Below are positions 11,490 to 22,270 of a stretch of DNA of 64,000 nucleotides, one piece after another. This DNA comes from Pelobates cultripes. Taxonomy: Eukaryota > Chordata > Amphibia > Anura > Pelobatidae. The notes under the pieces were generated by a model, which was not told the origin of the DNA, made no database searches, and saw only the letters and a list, made by a program, of their open reading frames with translations. The stretch is from the NCBI GenBank assembly GCA_933207985.1, contig OW240915.1:109762329-109826328 (forward strand), given 5' to 3'. Every line of letters starts with the position of its first letter. Position 1 is the stretch's first letter. A program made the position numbers and the translations under genes.

Positions 11490-11685
11490 ACAGACGGATG
11501 CGTATTAGGGACTTTAACTTGTGGCTTGGTGAATGGTGTCGGGAGCAAGGATTTGGCTTTATTTCTCATGGTAGCTCTGTTTGGAATGGAAATAAACTGT
11601 ACAAAAAAGATGGTTTGCATCTTTCTCAAAAGTGAACAAATGTTCTCAGTGAGCAGTTCAGAGGTTTTGCTAGGATGTATTTAAA
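11490..11685 (+). pseudogene. CR1 ORF1, C-terminal end of an SGNH/GDSL esterase-like domain
   Basis: The frame beginning near 11490 reads RIRDFNLWLGEWCREQGFGF, then VWNGNKLYKKDGLHLSQK, one in-frame stop, and SEQFRGFARMYLN before the final stop at 11685. DGLHLS matches the last SGNH-hydrolase block, with Asp and His of the catalytic triad. Esterase domains are known in ORF1 of several CR1 and L2 lineages. Only the last 65 or so residues remain; the Ser and Gly/Asn blocks are lost by 5' truncation. Confidence 0.65.
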
Positions 11686-11765
11686 CTAGGAGGGGGGGCA
11701 AAAGGGTGATAAAACATCAATCCAATTGCCCCCCAAAACAAGGACAGAAGGTGCCTTAAGCAAGT

Positions 11766-12692
11766 GTGTTTAAAAATGACAAGCTTAGAGTCATGTCTAC
11801 AAATGCTCGCAGTTTAGGGAATAAGATCCATGAACTTGTGGCAATAATGGCAACTGATAATGTAGATTTAGTCGCTGTTACTGAGACATGGTATAATGAG
11901 AAAAATGACTGGGACATAGCAATACCAGGGTACTCTTTATATAGTAAGGACAGGGAAGGCAAGGAAGGGGGAGGGGTGGCCCTGTATGTGAAGGATAGCA
12001 TAAAATCTAGCCCAATACAAGTTAGGGAGACAAGCATAGATTCCGTTTGGGTTACGTAAGAATTTGGTAATCACACATTAACTCGTGTAGGTGTGATTTA
12101 TAGGCCCCCAGGACAAATAGAAAAGATAGATAATCTACTAGTTGATGAAATAGCTAAAATGACAATGAAGGGGGAAGTTATCATCATGGGTGACTTTAAT
12201 CTTCCTGATGTGAATTGGAAAACAAAATTTGCTGCTTGTGCCAGGAGCACACATATTCTAAACTCCCTACTGGGATTGTCTCTAAAACAAGTCGTTGAGG
12301 AGCCAACTCGTAAAGAGGCCATACAAGATTTAGTGTTAACAAATGGAGATTTGGTATCAGATATTACTGTAGGTGAAAGTTTAGGATCCAGTGATCATCA
12401 GTCAATGTGGTTTAATATAAGAACAGTGACTGAGTCACACCACACAAAAACAAACATTTTAGACTTTAAAAAAACAGACTTTTCTAAAATTAGAATATGT
12501 GTAAAGGAGTCATTATCAGATTGGAGAAATTTAAATGGAGTCCAACAGAAATGGGATTATTTAAAAGTTGCACTGCTAAATGCAACAGAAAATTGCATTA
12601 GGCTTGTCAGTAAAAGCAAAAAAATTCAAGAAACCACTGTGGTACTCCGCAGATGTGGCCAAAATAGTATAAAACTAAAAGTTAGCATTTAG
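11766..12692 (+). pseudogene. CR1 ORF2, AP-type endonuclease domain, broken
   Basis: Frame 11766-12059 begins LRVMSTNARSLGNKIHELVA and includes LVAVTETWYNE (catalytic Glu) and GGGVALYVKDSI. After a stop at 12057-12059 the same protein resumes at 12093 with IYRPPGQ, VIIMGDFNLPDVNW (catalytic Asp and Asn) and SLGSSDHQSMWF (SDH catalytic box), then runs into the linker to 12692. The endonuclease catalytic motifs themselves look intact. The stop and the missing RT make the copy inactive. Confidence 0.85.
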
Positions 12693-12726
12693 TGATTATA
12701 AAAAAAACCAGAGTGAGGAAGACAGA

Positions 12727-13140
12727 ATGCTCTATAAGATTAGGCAGAAAGAGGCTAAGCAAGTTATAAGAGCTTCCAAATCTCAAATAGAAGAGAAAAT
12801 AGCACAGTCAGTAAAAAAAGGGGAGAACATTTTTTTTAGATACATAAATGAGAAAAGGAAAGTCAAACAAGGATTATTTAGATTAAAAACTAAAGAAGGA
12901 AGGTATGTAGATGGGGATAAAGGTCCAACTGACTGCCTCAATTAATATTTTTGTTCAGTATTTACAGAGGAAAATGAAGGAAAGGGACCTCAGTTAGGAA
13001 AAAGGACAAATACGTAATTTATTACATGTGAGTTTATAGAGGAGGAGGTTCTATTTCAACTGTCAAAAGTAAAGACAAATAGACAAATGAGTCAATGGGA
13101 CCTGATGGAATACACCCAAAGTTATTAAAAGAGCTTAGTG
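12727..13140 (+). pseudogene. CR1 ORF2, linker and start of reverse transcriptase
   Basis: The linker helix EAKQVIRASKSQIEEKIAQS is followed by FFRYINEKRKVKQGLFRL. After breaks come YFCSVFTEENEG and SMGPDGIHPKLLKELSGVL (13090-13147). The latter is RT motif 0, after which the palm should follow. It does not: the sequence jumps straight to the C-terminal part. Confidence 0.8.
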
Positions 13141-13154
13141 GTGTACTAGTATAT

Positions 13155-13548
13155 TGATACTTTAGAGAGAGTTCAGAGAAGGGCTACTAAACTGGTTCAT
13201 GGATTGCAGGATAAAACTTACCAGAAAAGGTTAAAGGATCTTAACATGTATAGCTTGGAGGAAAGACGAGACAAGGGGGATATGATAGAAACATTTAAAT
13301 ACATAAAGGGACTCAACACAGTAAAGGAGGAGACCATATTTAAAAGAAGAAAAACTACCACAACAAGAGGACATAGTCTTAAATTAGAGGGGCAAAGGTT
13401 TAAAAATAATATCAGGAAGTATTACTTTACTTTGAGGGTAGTCGATGCATGGAATAGCCTTCCAGCTGAAGTGGTAGAGGTTAATACAGTGAAGGAGTTT
13501 AAGCATGCGTGGGATAGACATAAGGCTATCTTAGATATAAGAGACTAA
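13155..13548 (+). pseudogene. CR1 ORF2, C-terminal segment after an internal deletion
   Basis: Beginning with DTLERVQRRATKLVHGLQD near 13155, this gives YQKRLKDLNMYSLEERRDKG, IETFKYIKGL, YYFTLRVVDAWNSLPAEVVE and FKHAWDRHK, the standard C-terminus of CR1-group ORF2. It ends in a stop at 13546-13548. The whole RT palm, including YADD, is missing between this and the upstream piece, a loss I estimate at several hundred bases. Confidence 0.85.
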
Positions 13549-13625
13549 TGAAAGTATTTTAGAAAATTGGGCAGACTAGAGGGGCCGAATGGTTCTTATC
13601 TGCCGTCACATTCTATGTTTCTATG

Positions 13626-16002
13626 ATTCTCTTGTGACAATACCAATGTGTTTGTGTTTGGCACCATGCTGTAAATGGTGGAGATTGGAAAACCCAAGTA
13701 AAAACCCCTCTGCAAATCTTGGCTATGAGTGTGTTTACAGCCAATGGTTCTGTTGTGCTGACTGTAAGTGAGGGCATGCAATATTCCTTGAAGGTGTATT
13801 TATGATACCTGTATGGGAGCCCTTTGAAGCTCCAGAGCTTTAGTAAATCTACTACAAGTCTGGAAGGGTGATGAGTCAGTAGTGTTGAAAATGCATTGGT
13901 GTGTACAGATGGTGAGCTTTTTTTTTTTCTTTTTCTTTTTTTTGTAAGTTGTATTGGGACACATGGTTTGTCATGTGCCCTGAATCATTTGAACATATAT
14001 GCAACAGTCTATATACAATGCAACTACTCATACCAATTGTCTCTGGTAGTTCAGAGGTGCTGGTACCTGAGTCTGAGAGTGCTTGTCCGTTTGCATCCGA
14101 GCATATCCGTTAGTGGGGATCAAACCACTAGGTGTCTCTTCTCCCAGAGCTGGCAAAAAGCTCCACCAAATGTGAGTGAAATATATTTCCTTTGAATATA
14201 TACCACATCAGGATATACAATATTTCACCATTGGTAGCTTTTTCTTTTGTTTTTTATCTTCACATATATGGACTACCTACTACACGGACGGAGCCATACT
14301 TGAGGATTATCGTGGTACTGCATACCAGTGAGACTGTTTTTATTTTATAATTTTTATTTATACTTTTTCACAAATCCGGATGAACTTTATTTGATTTTAT
14401 TATCACTGTTTATTCTATTAATATACAATTTTATACACTTTTAATTTTTTTTACCCAAGCGCAGCCCATGACCCACTTTTTTCTTGCATAAGGAAATATG
14501 GCATAGACCAAGCTTATCTTAATACGTACAGTATATGTGAAAAGTAAAGTGCCGTGATGTGTAAATATTAAACATCGTAGCCATACTGGTTAAATATGTA
14601 TCAATCTTAACCCATTAAGTGCCGTATGTACAAGTGAAAACGTGATCTGTCCCCCCTTGTATGTTGTATGTCCCCTTGCTAGGGGAAAGTCTGTTGTGTG
14701 AGCAGCGTGCTGTGAAAAATGTATGTGAACTATATTACCAGTTACGTATATACAGATGCGTCTGCTACTGTGTAATAATATGTGTATTCATACCAGATGT
14801 TGATATACTACTTACTATGTGAATTGTTGTATGTCTTATTGAATGGTAGGGGTCAGTGAACATGGTGTTGCAAAATGCAAGTGCACTGGAGATCTGCCGA
14901 GTGCCCTATAGGTGGCAGTGTAGTTGGATACTGATTGGTATGTGAAATGTTGTTTGTCTGTTGACCTACAGGGGTCAGTGTTTTGGTCTTTGTAAAACCC
15001 CATGAAAATTGTCAATGTACTTGACAGACCTGTAGGTGGCAGTGTTGATAGAACCACTGTTGGTCTTGGTGTGAAATGTAAATTATTGTAAATTAAACCT
15101 GAAGTTGAACCCGTGCTGGAGTTTAATTTATGGTTTATGGTTATGTTTAAAACTATTTTATGTGTAATTTATATTGGCTGGCAAATTGTAAATGACATGT
15201 GAAGACAGTTTTGCTGTTGACCAGTAGGGGGTCAGAAATGCTGATTGTATGGTAAAAATACCATTTAATCCAAATGCAAGGTTAACATGAGATTTTGAGA
15301 GTGACCTGTAGAGGTCAGTGTGGTTTATGTGAAACATTGTTCGTAAGCTATGCCCCAGCATTATAGTTGTATGACAGGGAAACAAACAGTGCCCGTTTGA
15401 AAATATACAATATGTGAACATAATAGTTTAATAACAGTCATTGTAACAAACCAAAGTTCTGTTCGTGGGTTGTAAATGCACGAAACACGTGTGTAGTGCA
15501 ATAGTAAATGCATGAACTAGTTTCCGTTTATTAGAAAATTACACGAACCGTGAGCCTGGTATATGAGGGAAACAAAACAAAAGGAGCAGTGAGATTCGAA
15601 ATGCACGCACAGAATTGCCTAGTATCTTTATGCAATTGAAACAGAATGTGTTCCCGTTCGGGAGTATGCTAATGCTCGAAATGAGCCAGTGACAGATATA
15701 AACAAGTACGTTTAAACGAATGATATGCATGAACATTCAGTGGTTTAGAACAGACTTAGACAAAATGCAGCCGTAAAGTGAGGACCTGACCCATGCATGG
15801 TGCCGTGGGACTGATGCCTGGTGTAACAGGTAGGCCGACTTACGGTTTGTGAGTCACTTGGACACCATCCACGGCGATGGATTGAAGAAAGAAGGTGGTA
15901 GGCCGGAAAAGCCTGTGGCTGGATTCCTGACACAGCTCAGCTTAGAAAACCTCATGGAGTAATCAGGTAAAATGGCGTCTGGATGACCCGGAAGTGTAAA
16001 TC
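13626..16002 (-). mobile_element. 5' body of the Ngaro-like element, no domain recognised
   Basis: By position this should be the leader and first ORF of the minus-strand element. Only short minus-strand frames are present (for example 15933-15745, 15421-15158 and 15057-14836) and none shows a recognisable Gag motif. Between 14845 and 15325 a short motif of the form TGACC(T/A)...AGGGGTCA(G) recurs at least five times. No separate gene is seen. Confidence 0.45.
14845..15325. repeat. Dispersed dyad motif TGACC-n-GGTCA
   Basis: Copies or half copies occur near 14848 (taggggtcagtg), 14909 (ataggtggcagtg), 14963 (tgacctacaggggtcagtg), 15027 (gacctgtaggtggcagtg), 15218 (tgaccagtagggggtcag) and 15302 (tgacctgtagaggtcagtg). 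Those at 14963, 15218 and 15302 are self-complementary. Spacing is irregular (50-190 bp), so this is not a simple tandem array. Confidence 0.6.
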
Positions 16003-16113
16003 ATTCTGATGTTGACCTCAAGTGATTTGGAGTCAGGTAAGGGGTGTCCCTTATATAGGGGAGTGAATTAACTGTAGCCCCTCCCACAAATACAGGCCAA
16101 ACGGCCTTAATAC
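16003..16113 (-). repeat. Split direct repeat A1 (5' end of the Ngaro-like element)
   Basis: Partner of 9668-9779. The match begins at cattctgatg(t/c)tgacctc and runs to the TA-rich sequence at 16113. On the minus strand it is the start of the element. Confidence 0.85.
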
Positions 16114-16146
16114 ATATATATATACACGTATATATATATATATATT
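16110..16146. repeat. TA-rich microsatellite
   Basis: Interrupted (TA)n at the outer edge of repeat A1. It mirrors the (TA)n at the other end of the Ngaro-like element (9418-9470), so the element may have landed in a TA repeat. Confidence 0.85.
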
Positions 16147-16780
16147 GATGCACAGCACGTGAAAAGGGTAATCCTATAAAATGTAGAATTTAGAAGGTGT
16201 ATACACAATTAGGCAATGAAGAATCCTGCAGAATATACATAACACTTTGTATACACTGTTTTACTTCATTCAATATTTATCATATATTACTATTTTCACT
16301 TGACATGTTAAGCCCTATTTGATTACTTTTTAGAAATTAGTATTTAAAGTGGGTATGGGTTATTTATGGTCAGGGTGCAGGGGAACCAAAGCAGGAACAA
16401 TTTCCCTCCATACCTTTGAGGAGGCTTGGAAATGAATCTAGCTTCTGACCCCAATCTTCTTATGCCACAACTACCCAATTGTCCAAAATATAAACATGTC
16501 TGATTTAGAAATATTGAGAAAACTGGCTTATGCTCATAAGGACCCTAATAAGTGTCAAACCATTCTCATCCGTTTGATTCCTCACAGGGGCGAGGGGATA
16601 GCACAAGAGACTAATGGCATCATAACTAATTCTTATGTCTGTAGCGTTTATCATGCTTAGAGCGCTTCTTTAATACCACTGCATGCAGTTCCTTTCTGAA
16701 AGCTAGATGCAAGTCTTGCAACTGAGAATAAATGGAATATCTTAAAACAAATATTAGGAAGGTACATTTCTCAATATGAA
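16147..16780. other. No gene recognised
   Basis: AT-rich up to 16340, then somewhat more mixed sequence. Short plus-strand frames from about 16500 lead into the CR1-like piece at 16785, but I could not match them to a domain. Confidence 0.4.
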
Positions 16781-16784
16781 CAGT

Positions 16785-17110
16785 TGGGTAATAAATATAA
16801 AATAAACACATTGAAACCAATGGGGCTTAGTGGGAAAGTTAACCAAGAGTTTAAAAATAAGAAAAGATCATTCAAAGCATTTAAATCGGCCAAACCAAAG
16901 GCATTCTATATAAGATATAAGAAGGTAAATAATGAATGCAAAAATAGGCAATTAGAGTCGCTGAACTAGGAATTAGAATGGCTAAACTAGAAAATGAGAA
17001 ATGCATGTATTTGAAAACATTTTTCAGGTACATAAATTCTAAAACAAAACAAAAAATGAAAACAGAAAATAGGTGCTTATTGAAGCACAATCCAAGCACA
17101 CACAATGATT
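16785..17110 (+). pseudogene. CR1-like ORF2 linker fragment
   Basis: Frame 16784-16969 contains GLSGKVNQEFKNKKRSFKAF and KVNNECKN. After a frame shift comes AKLENEKCMYLKTFFRYINS. This is the basic linker between endonuclease and RT in CR1-group LINEs (R/K-rich helix, then AK..YE.., then FFRYI.SK). No endonuclease or RT core could be matched next to it. Confidence 0.65.
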
Positions 17111-17159
17111 ATGATTGTCTCTTGTAATTTAAAAACCTATATTTCATAAAAAGGAAATA

Positions 17160-18750
17160 TCATAGTGCAGTAATTATGAACAAAAATAGATCAAGGGCAA
17201 ACTATCACCTGGGATCTCACCTCTATGCCCCCTTGATAATAACCCTGATTTACAGCATGGTTCGGATGGGGAAACTGCCAAATGCCTTCTAGGGAGTGAT
17301 GTAGCTATGCTTAGCTCAGCATTGAAAAACAATATGATCCCTACCCTTGCAAAGCTTAGGGGTACTACTGCCCAAGTATCCTTGCTGGATACAATAAAAT
17401 ACTCCCAGTTGTCTCTATACCTCAGGAGGCCTATTTTGCCGACTTGGGAACAGCGGGAACTAACTCCCTTTGAAGTTTCCTGTACCAGTGGAAATAAAAT
17501 GCAAAGACCCCTATAACATTGTTAAAAATCTCATCCAGAGAAACAACCCGGGGAACAACTCCCCCAGCTTCTGGGCGAAATGGTGCTCTATACTAAGAAT
17601 ACAGATTGCTGACAAGGATTGGGAATATATAATGGGACGAGTAATGAAATACTCCATCAGCATAGCTTGCAGGGAGACTGTCTATAAAAGTGTAACCATG
17701 TGGTACAGAACACCTTCCTTTTTACATGCATACTTCCCCAATGTGTGTGACAGGTGCTGGAGGTGTCAGAGGGAAGAAGACACTGTATACCACATTTGGT
17801 GGCAGTGCTCAAATATACACCCCTTCTGGGTACAAGTACTGGGGGCTATTAAATAAATATTTCCAGACATCCATAAAAATGACCACAACCAGGTACTGCT
17901 GGGGTGGCCCAATTCCACGAAAGTAATGAACAATCAAAAACTACTCTGGTTTTTGGTAGGAGAGGCAAATGCATTCATCTAAGTTATGTGGAAACAAATT
18001 GACCCACCCACACTGGCCCAATGGATAAACTGGGTTGAGGATGTAAGGAGCATGGAGGAATTACACTGGGCTACAAGAGGCCTTCACCAGAAATACTTGG
18101 GGATATGGCAACCGTGGGTGGCATACTGGGGAAAAAGTGAGGAAGGAGGAAGAGGAGCAAACCAGAGGTAGATATGGAGCAGGAGTACAAGGGTTATTGA
18201 TTGGAAAATTGAGTTCAGGGAATCCCAACGGTATTAAAAAGCCCAAATTTATCAACTGAAACACCCACAAAATCCATCTGGAGCAAGCACTCTTTATTAG
18301 TCAACCAGCGGCCAGCACGATTAGGTTAGATTTTAGATTTTTGTTTTATTTTTTTCTGTTATAATATTGTTTATTTGTCTGTAATGCATTCATTATGTCA
18401 CACCTTTCTGACTTCTGTACAGTACATCTATACTACTGAATGGTATTGCGTGGTAAATGTAGGTGACGAGGGTACCCATGTGGCAATGTTATGTATAGAG
18501 TACCCTACATAACGGAAAAATTCAGAACGAGACGTGTCTTTTTTGTGTACAATGATCAGTCATGATGTTAGTGCACAGCAATTTGTGTATATTTGTACCA
18601 TTGTGACAACTATGTATCTTGAAATTACGTTAAATATGTATCTCACTCTGATTGTTTATTTTTTGACTATATGATAATGAATGTACAGTCGATGTTCATG
18701 ATTTATTTTGATGTGCTCAATAAAAACAAATTAAACAAAAGAAATAGATC
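17160..18750 (+). mobile_element. L1/Tx1-clade LINE, 3' fragment
   Basis: A 5'-truncated plus-strand L1 containing the last part of ORF2, a 3' UTR of about 550 bp and an A-rich end (caataaaaacaaattaaaca at 18718-18737). The left boundary is not sharp. It differs in sequence from the other three L1 copies in the window. Confidence 0.75.
17307..18171 (+). pseudogene. L1 ORF2 C-terminus with zinc knuckle
   Basis: Frame 17470-17856 gives SPSFWAKWCSILRIQIADKD, TMWYRTPSFLHAYFPNV and then CDRCWRCQREEDTVYHIWWQ followed by C, the L1 C-terminal CCHC-like knuckle (Cys-x2-Cys ... His-x4-Cys), which looks intact. The coding then breaks and resumes at 17986 with PPTLAQWINWVEDVRSMEEL and ends near 18171. 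RT and endonuclease are absent. Confidence 0.8.
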
Positions 18751-18825
18751 CAGGGGTGTTGGAAAAACTCACAATCTTTAGAGCCTATAAATTGGCTCTA
18801 AACTGTGGAGGCGTAAAAAAAAAAA

Positions 18826-18906
18826 AACTTGCAGTTACACCTTGCTTCAGGTAAGTAAAGATCCCAGAGAGAAACTTGCAGTTACACTTTGCTTCAGGTA
18901 AGTATA
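18826..18906. repeat. 45-bp tandem duplication
   Basis: The string aacttgcagttacac(c/t)ttg followed by cttcaggtaagta occurs twice about 45 bp apart. The copies differ at one base in the shared part. The first is preceded by a run of 13 A. Confidence 0.85.
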
Positions 18907-18960
18907 GGTTCGAGGAAAAAGCACACATTTTAAACAACTATTTTTATTAAGGAAGATCCT

Positions 18961-19425
18961 ATTGTAAGAGATATGCAAATGATTTCTGCAAAACAAAACT
19001 TGCAGAAAAATTGTGACAGGATTACCCAAGACAAGCAACTAAAAAAAGTTAATGCAAACAAAGCTCCGAGGCCTGACGTTTTTTTAAGTAAGAAGAATAA
19101 GGATGTGGAATTCATGTCTGAGGAAGTGATTTTATCAGAGTCTGCACAGATGTTTAAACCACAACTGGATGCATACTTGCAAAAACATAATATTCAGCTA
19201 TATAAATTTTAAATTGTGGGTAATAGATTCTTGATCCAAGGATAAATCTGACTGCCATTCTGGGGTCAAGAAGGATTTTTTTCCTAGTTTGCTAAAAAAT
19301 TGGAAGCTTCAAACTAGGTTTATTTGCCCTCTTTTGGATTAACAGTAAAAAACTGAGAAAGGCTGAACTTGATGGACACATGTCTATTTTCAGCTAAGTA
19401 ACTATGCAACTGTGGAAATATGTAA
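18961..19425 (+). mobile_element. CR1/L2-group LINE with RT core deleted, 3' end
   Basis: Frame 18973-19212 reads like two ends of one ORF2 stitched together. The first half ends in NANKAPRPDV (RT motif 0, usually KAPGPDG). It is followed directly by KDVEFMSEEVILSESAQMFK and QLDAYLQKHNIQLYKF, the extreme C-terminus. The 3' UTR follows, with landmarks ttcctagtttgct, aggctgaacttgatgga and cagctaagtaactatgcaac at 19393-19412. The same family appears on the plus strand at 25470-26010 and on the minus strand at 49867-50865. Confidence 0.8.
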
Positions 19426-20375
19426 CTATCAAAATGATTATTTATTTATTTTTTCGTTTTATACATTCACAGTGAGAATATCAGTGTGTCTGCAACAGAC
19501 AGCATTCAATAGTAGCTGAAATACCAGGAGAATTTGCTGTGTCTGTGGTAGCCTATGAGGGATATTTGTAAAAAAAAAAAAAAATAGGTTTTTCGCGATT
19601 TTAGGCCTTTTTCTCCTGCTTTGCTGATTTGCAGCAAAGTATTCCGTGATGAGCTTATTCTCACACTTTATTTTCCTGTTATATTTTAGTCTTTTTTTGG
19701 TTTCACAAATTTGCTACCAATGAATAAAACAAAAAAAGGTACAAGAGCTTTATTTTTGAATACTGTCACAGTGGCAAGGAGCTTTCATAATCTTCCTATA
19801 GTCTAAGAAATAAAAAATCCATCATTTTGCAAATGCGTCTACTTTACTAGCTATATTACTATTATGTCATCAATGGTAAAATCATCAGCAAAAGAAAGGA
19901 GCAAAAGAAATGTCAGGGGAATAACAAGTGTCAGAAAGATAGATTTTTTTTTTTTACATTTCAGAAAAGGCAGACAAAAAGTAATCAATAGGTCAATAGG
20001 TGGAGTAATAGTGAATGCTACATTTTTAATGTGTCTGAAGAGAGAAAAAAATAGATTTTTAAACTGAAAGTTGTTTTAAATATTATTGCTGGCATAACAA
20101 ATATTTTATAATTTAAGAAGTATATCTAAATAAAAATTCTAATGCCTTGATGCACTATAATGCCAATTTTTATTGAATCATGCATTAAACATGTAACACA
20201 CATTTGCAAGAAATAAAATTAGTAGTTATTTATCCATTTAATTCTGCAACTAATTGAGCTATTGGGATACAGACATGGGCAACAGGAACTAAAAATCTGT
20301 GACTTTTTTTTTTTTTCAAGGGTATATATGAATGATCCATTTTCACCAAATGTATTTATGCTCCAAATATTCTGG
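19426..20375. other. AT-rich stretch without recognised genes
   Basis: Short frames only. Homopolymer runs of A and T at 19570-19583 and 19946-19956. Nothing else identifiable. Confidence 0.5.
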
Positions 20376-20486
20376 GTAACTACAAATTGAGTAAGGAGCA
20401 CAACCATAAATGTTTATACATAAATGTTTTTGTTTTTTTTGTGTATAAACATTTATGGTTGTGCTCCTTACTCAATTTGTAGTTAC
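20376..20486. repeat. Perfect 45-bp hairpin
   Basis: The arm 20376-20420 is the exact reverse complement of 20442-20486, with a 21-nt T-rich loop. The arms are not simple sequence: they contain aaattgagtaaggagcacaa. A 15-mer just left of the hairpin (ccaaatattctgggt at 20363-20377) recurs at 20622-20636. Confidence 0.95.
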
Positions 20487-21920
20487 ATGTATTTGTGCTT
20501 TTGGGGATAGAGCCTTATGTAAGTGAGCACCCTACAGCCTACTATCATAGAGTTCAATTTGGGGCTAGCTTGTATGTTAACATTGTAACATTGGAGTGTG
20601 CCTACCTTGTTTCATTTGTTACCAAATATTCTGGGTGTCATAATCAAACCATACCTGGGAGTTATACCAAAGATGACACACATTTTTTATTAATAAAGTT
20701 TTTATCCATGCCCCAAAAGTTTTAGTTCTTCATTTGGAAACATATTATTTTTCCTCATTGCCTGGGCATATGGGAAATAAATCTCTCCAGCCACTATGTT
20801 ACTCAGTCTAGTCTTTTTTATCTTGCTTCAAATAACAAAGAGACTTGGGAGGTCAAACACATACTTTATGAGTCAAGGTTTCTACATGCTTTCTCAATTT
20901 GAAAATTATGTTCTATCACAACGAGAGATCCAAAATATACAGTAAATGTTTAGCACATCTTTGAATTTAGAACTCTTGTCAAAAGAATCCCTTTATGATT
21001 GTTTTACGAATTTTCACACAGGTATTAAAGTGGACAGTTGAGCCTTGGACCTCACACATTCCATACATACAGAAATGATTACTGGGAAGAGACAAGAGAT
21101 AAAATAAGCATCACTAATTTCTTCTCAATGGTTCTAGAAATTGCAGAGTAGTTAGATGCCAAATTTTATTTAATGGTATAGTTAAATACACATTATTTAC
21201 ATTATGTAATGTGTACTTAAAATTCCTCTTTGAATAAAGATAGTTGGTAATTATATCATGTGAAAGCAATCTTTTCACGTATAAATAGCTATGGTGGATA
21301 AATATACATAATGGCATAAAACTACTGCATATAGAGAGATTTATATAAAGAGGGAATTATATAGAATAAAAATAAAACCATGAAAATATTCGCTAATATT
21401 TAGAAAAATTGATGATTTTTTTATTTTTATTATTTGTTTATGTATTAACATTTCCAATTAATAAAAGGACTAAGGCTTATAAAATATTCTGTTGACTATA
21501 TTCTTTGGTTAGTGTGCTACAGTAAGTATTGAACTAATATAGTGAGTTTTTAGCATGTTGTAACATGCTACTGCTATGGTATTTGACATATTTATTATGT
21601 AAAAACAAAGTTTACTATAACAACGCTAAAGCAATAAACATGCTGATTTGCTATTTTCAAAGAGAGAGACAGATAAGTTTAGAGGCAAATATATAAGTAG
21701 ATAGAGATAGACAGCAAGACAGACAAATGGATGGGCAGAGAGATTGACAGATAAACTACAGACACAGTAAAAATAATGTACTAAACTCAAATGTGGCTAC
21801 ATCTATATCCAGAACAATGAATTAAGGACCCAGTGATTAAAAGTGAAGGGCCACAGGCAACACAGTGTAGGGTGAAGAATCAAGTAGGTTTATTGTGGTA
21901 TGCCACAGCAAGCACTCATT
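20487..21920. other. AT-rich stretch without recognised genes
   Basis: No recognisable coding content. The frame 20495-20725 has no domain. Between 21660 and 21770 the sequence becomes GA/CA-rich (agacag and gataga steps), leading toward the CA minisatellite. Confidence 0.5.
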
Positions 21921-21929
21921 AAATCAAGC

Positions 21930-22238
21930 CAAAGTATACACACACACAGGTAGAAGCAGACACACACAGGTACAGACATTCTCACAGATAGGTGCAAACA
22001 GACAAAGTTACAGACAGTCACACACACTCAGTTACAGACAATCTCTCTCTCACACACACAGACACACAGACACACACACACACTGGCAGACTTTCACACA
22101 CACACACACACAGTTACAGATAGTCTGTCTCACACACACAGAAACAGTTACAGAGTATATCGGTTTCACACACACACACACACACACACAGTTACAGATA
22201 GTCTGTCACACACACAGAAACAGTTACAGAGTATATCG

Positions 22239-22270
<32 letters not shown>

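Larger units (their letters stand above)
11465..13625 (+). mobile_element. CR1-type LINE nested in the Ngaro-like element
   Basis: A plus-strand LINE in the order ORF1 esterase end, endonuclease, RT start, (gap), RT C-terminus, 3' tail. The tail (gggcagactagaggggccga at 13569-13588, then the ctatgtttctatg end) is the same as in the fragment at 42461-42720. It interrupts the minus-strand Ngaro-like body and is therefore younger. The RT core is deleted and several frame breaks are present. Confidence 0.85.
9474..16113 (-). mobile_element. Ngaro-like tyrosine-recombinase retrotransposon, decayed, minus strand
   Basis: Read on the minus strand, the order is A1 (16113-16003), body, B1 (9905-9780), A2 (9779-9668), B2 (9600-9474). 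This is the split-direct-repeat layout known for Ngaro-type elements of the DIRS order. The body holds a reverse transcriptase remnant (11248-10616) and, downstream, a tyrosine recombinase remnant (10418-9996), the order expected for the family. A CR1 LINE is nested at about 11465-13625. Both ends abut TA-rich microsatellite sequence. The element is inactive because RT and recombinase are each truncated and key residues are changed. Confidence 0.75.
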
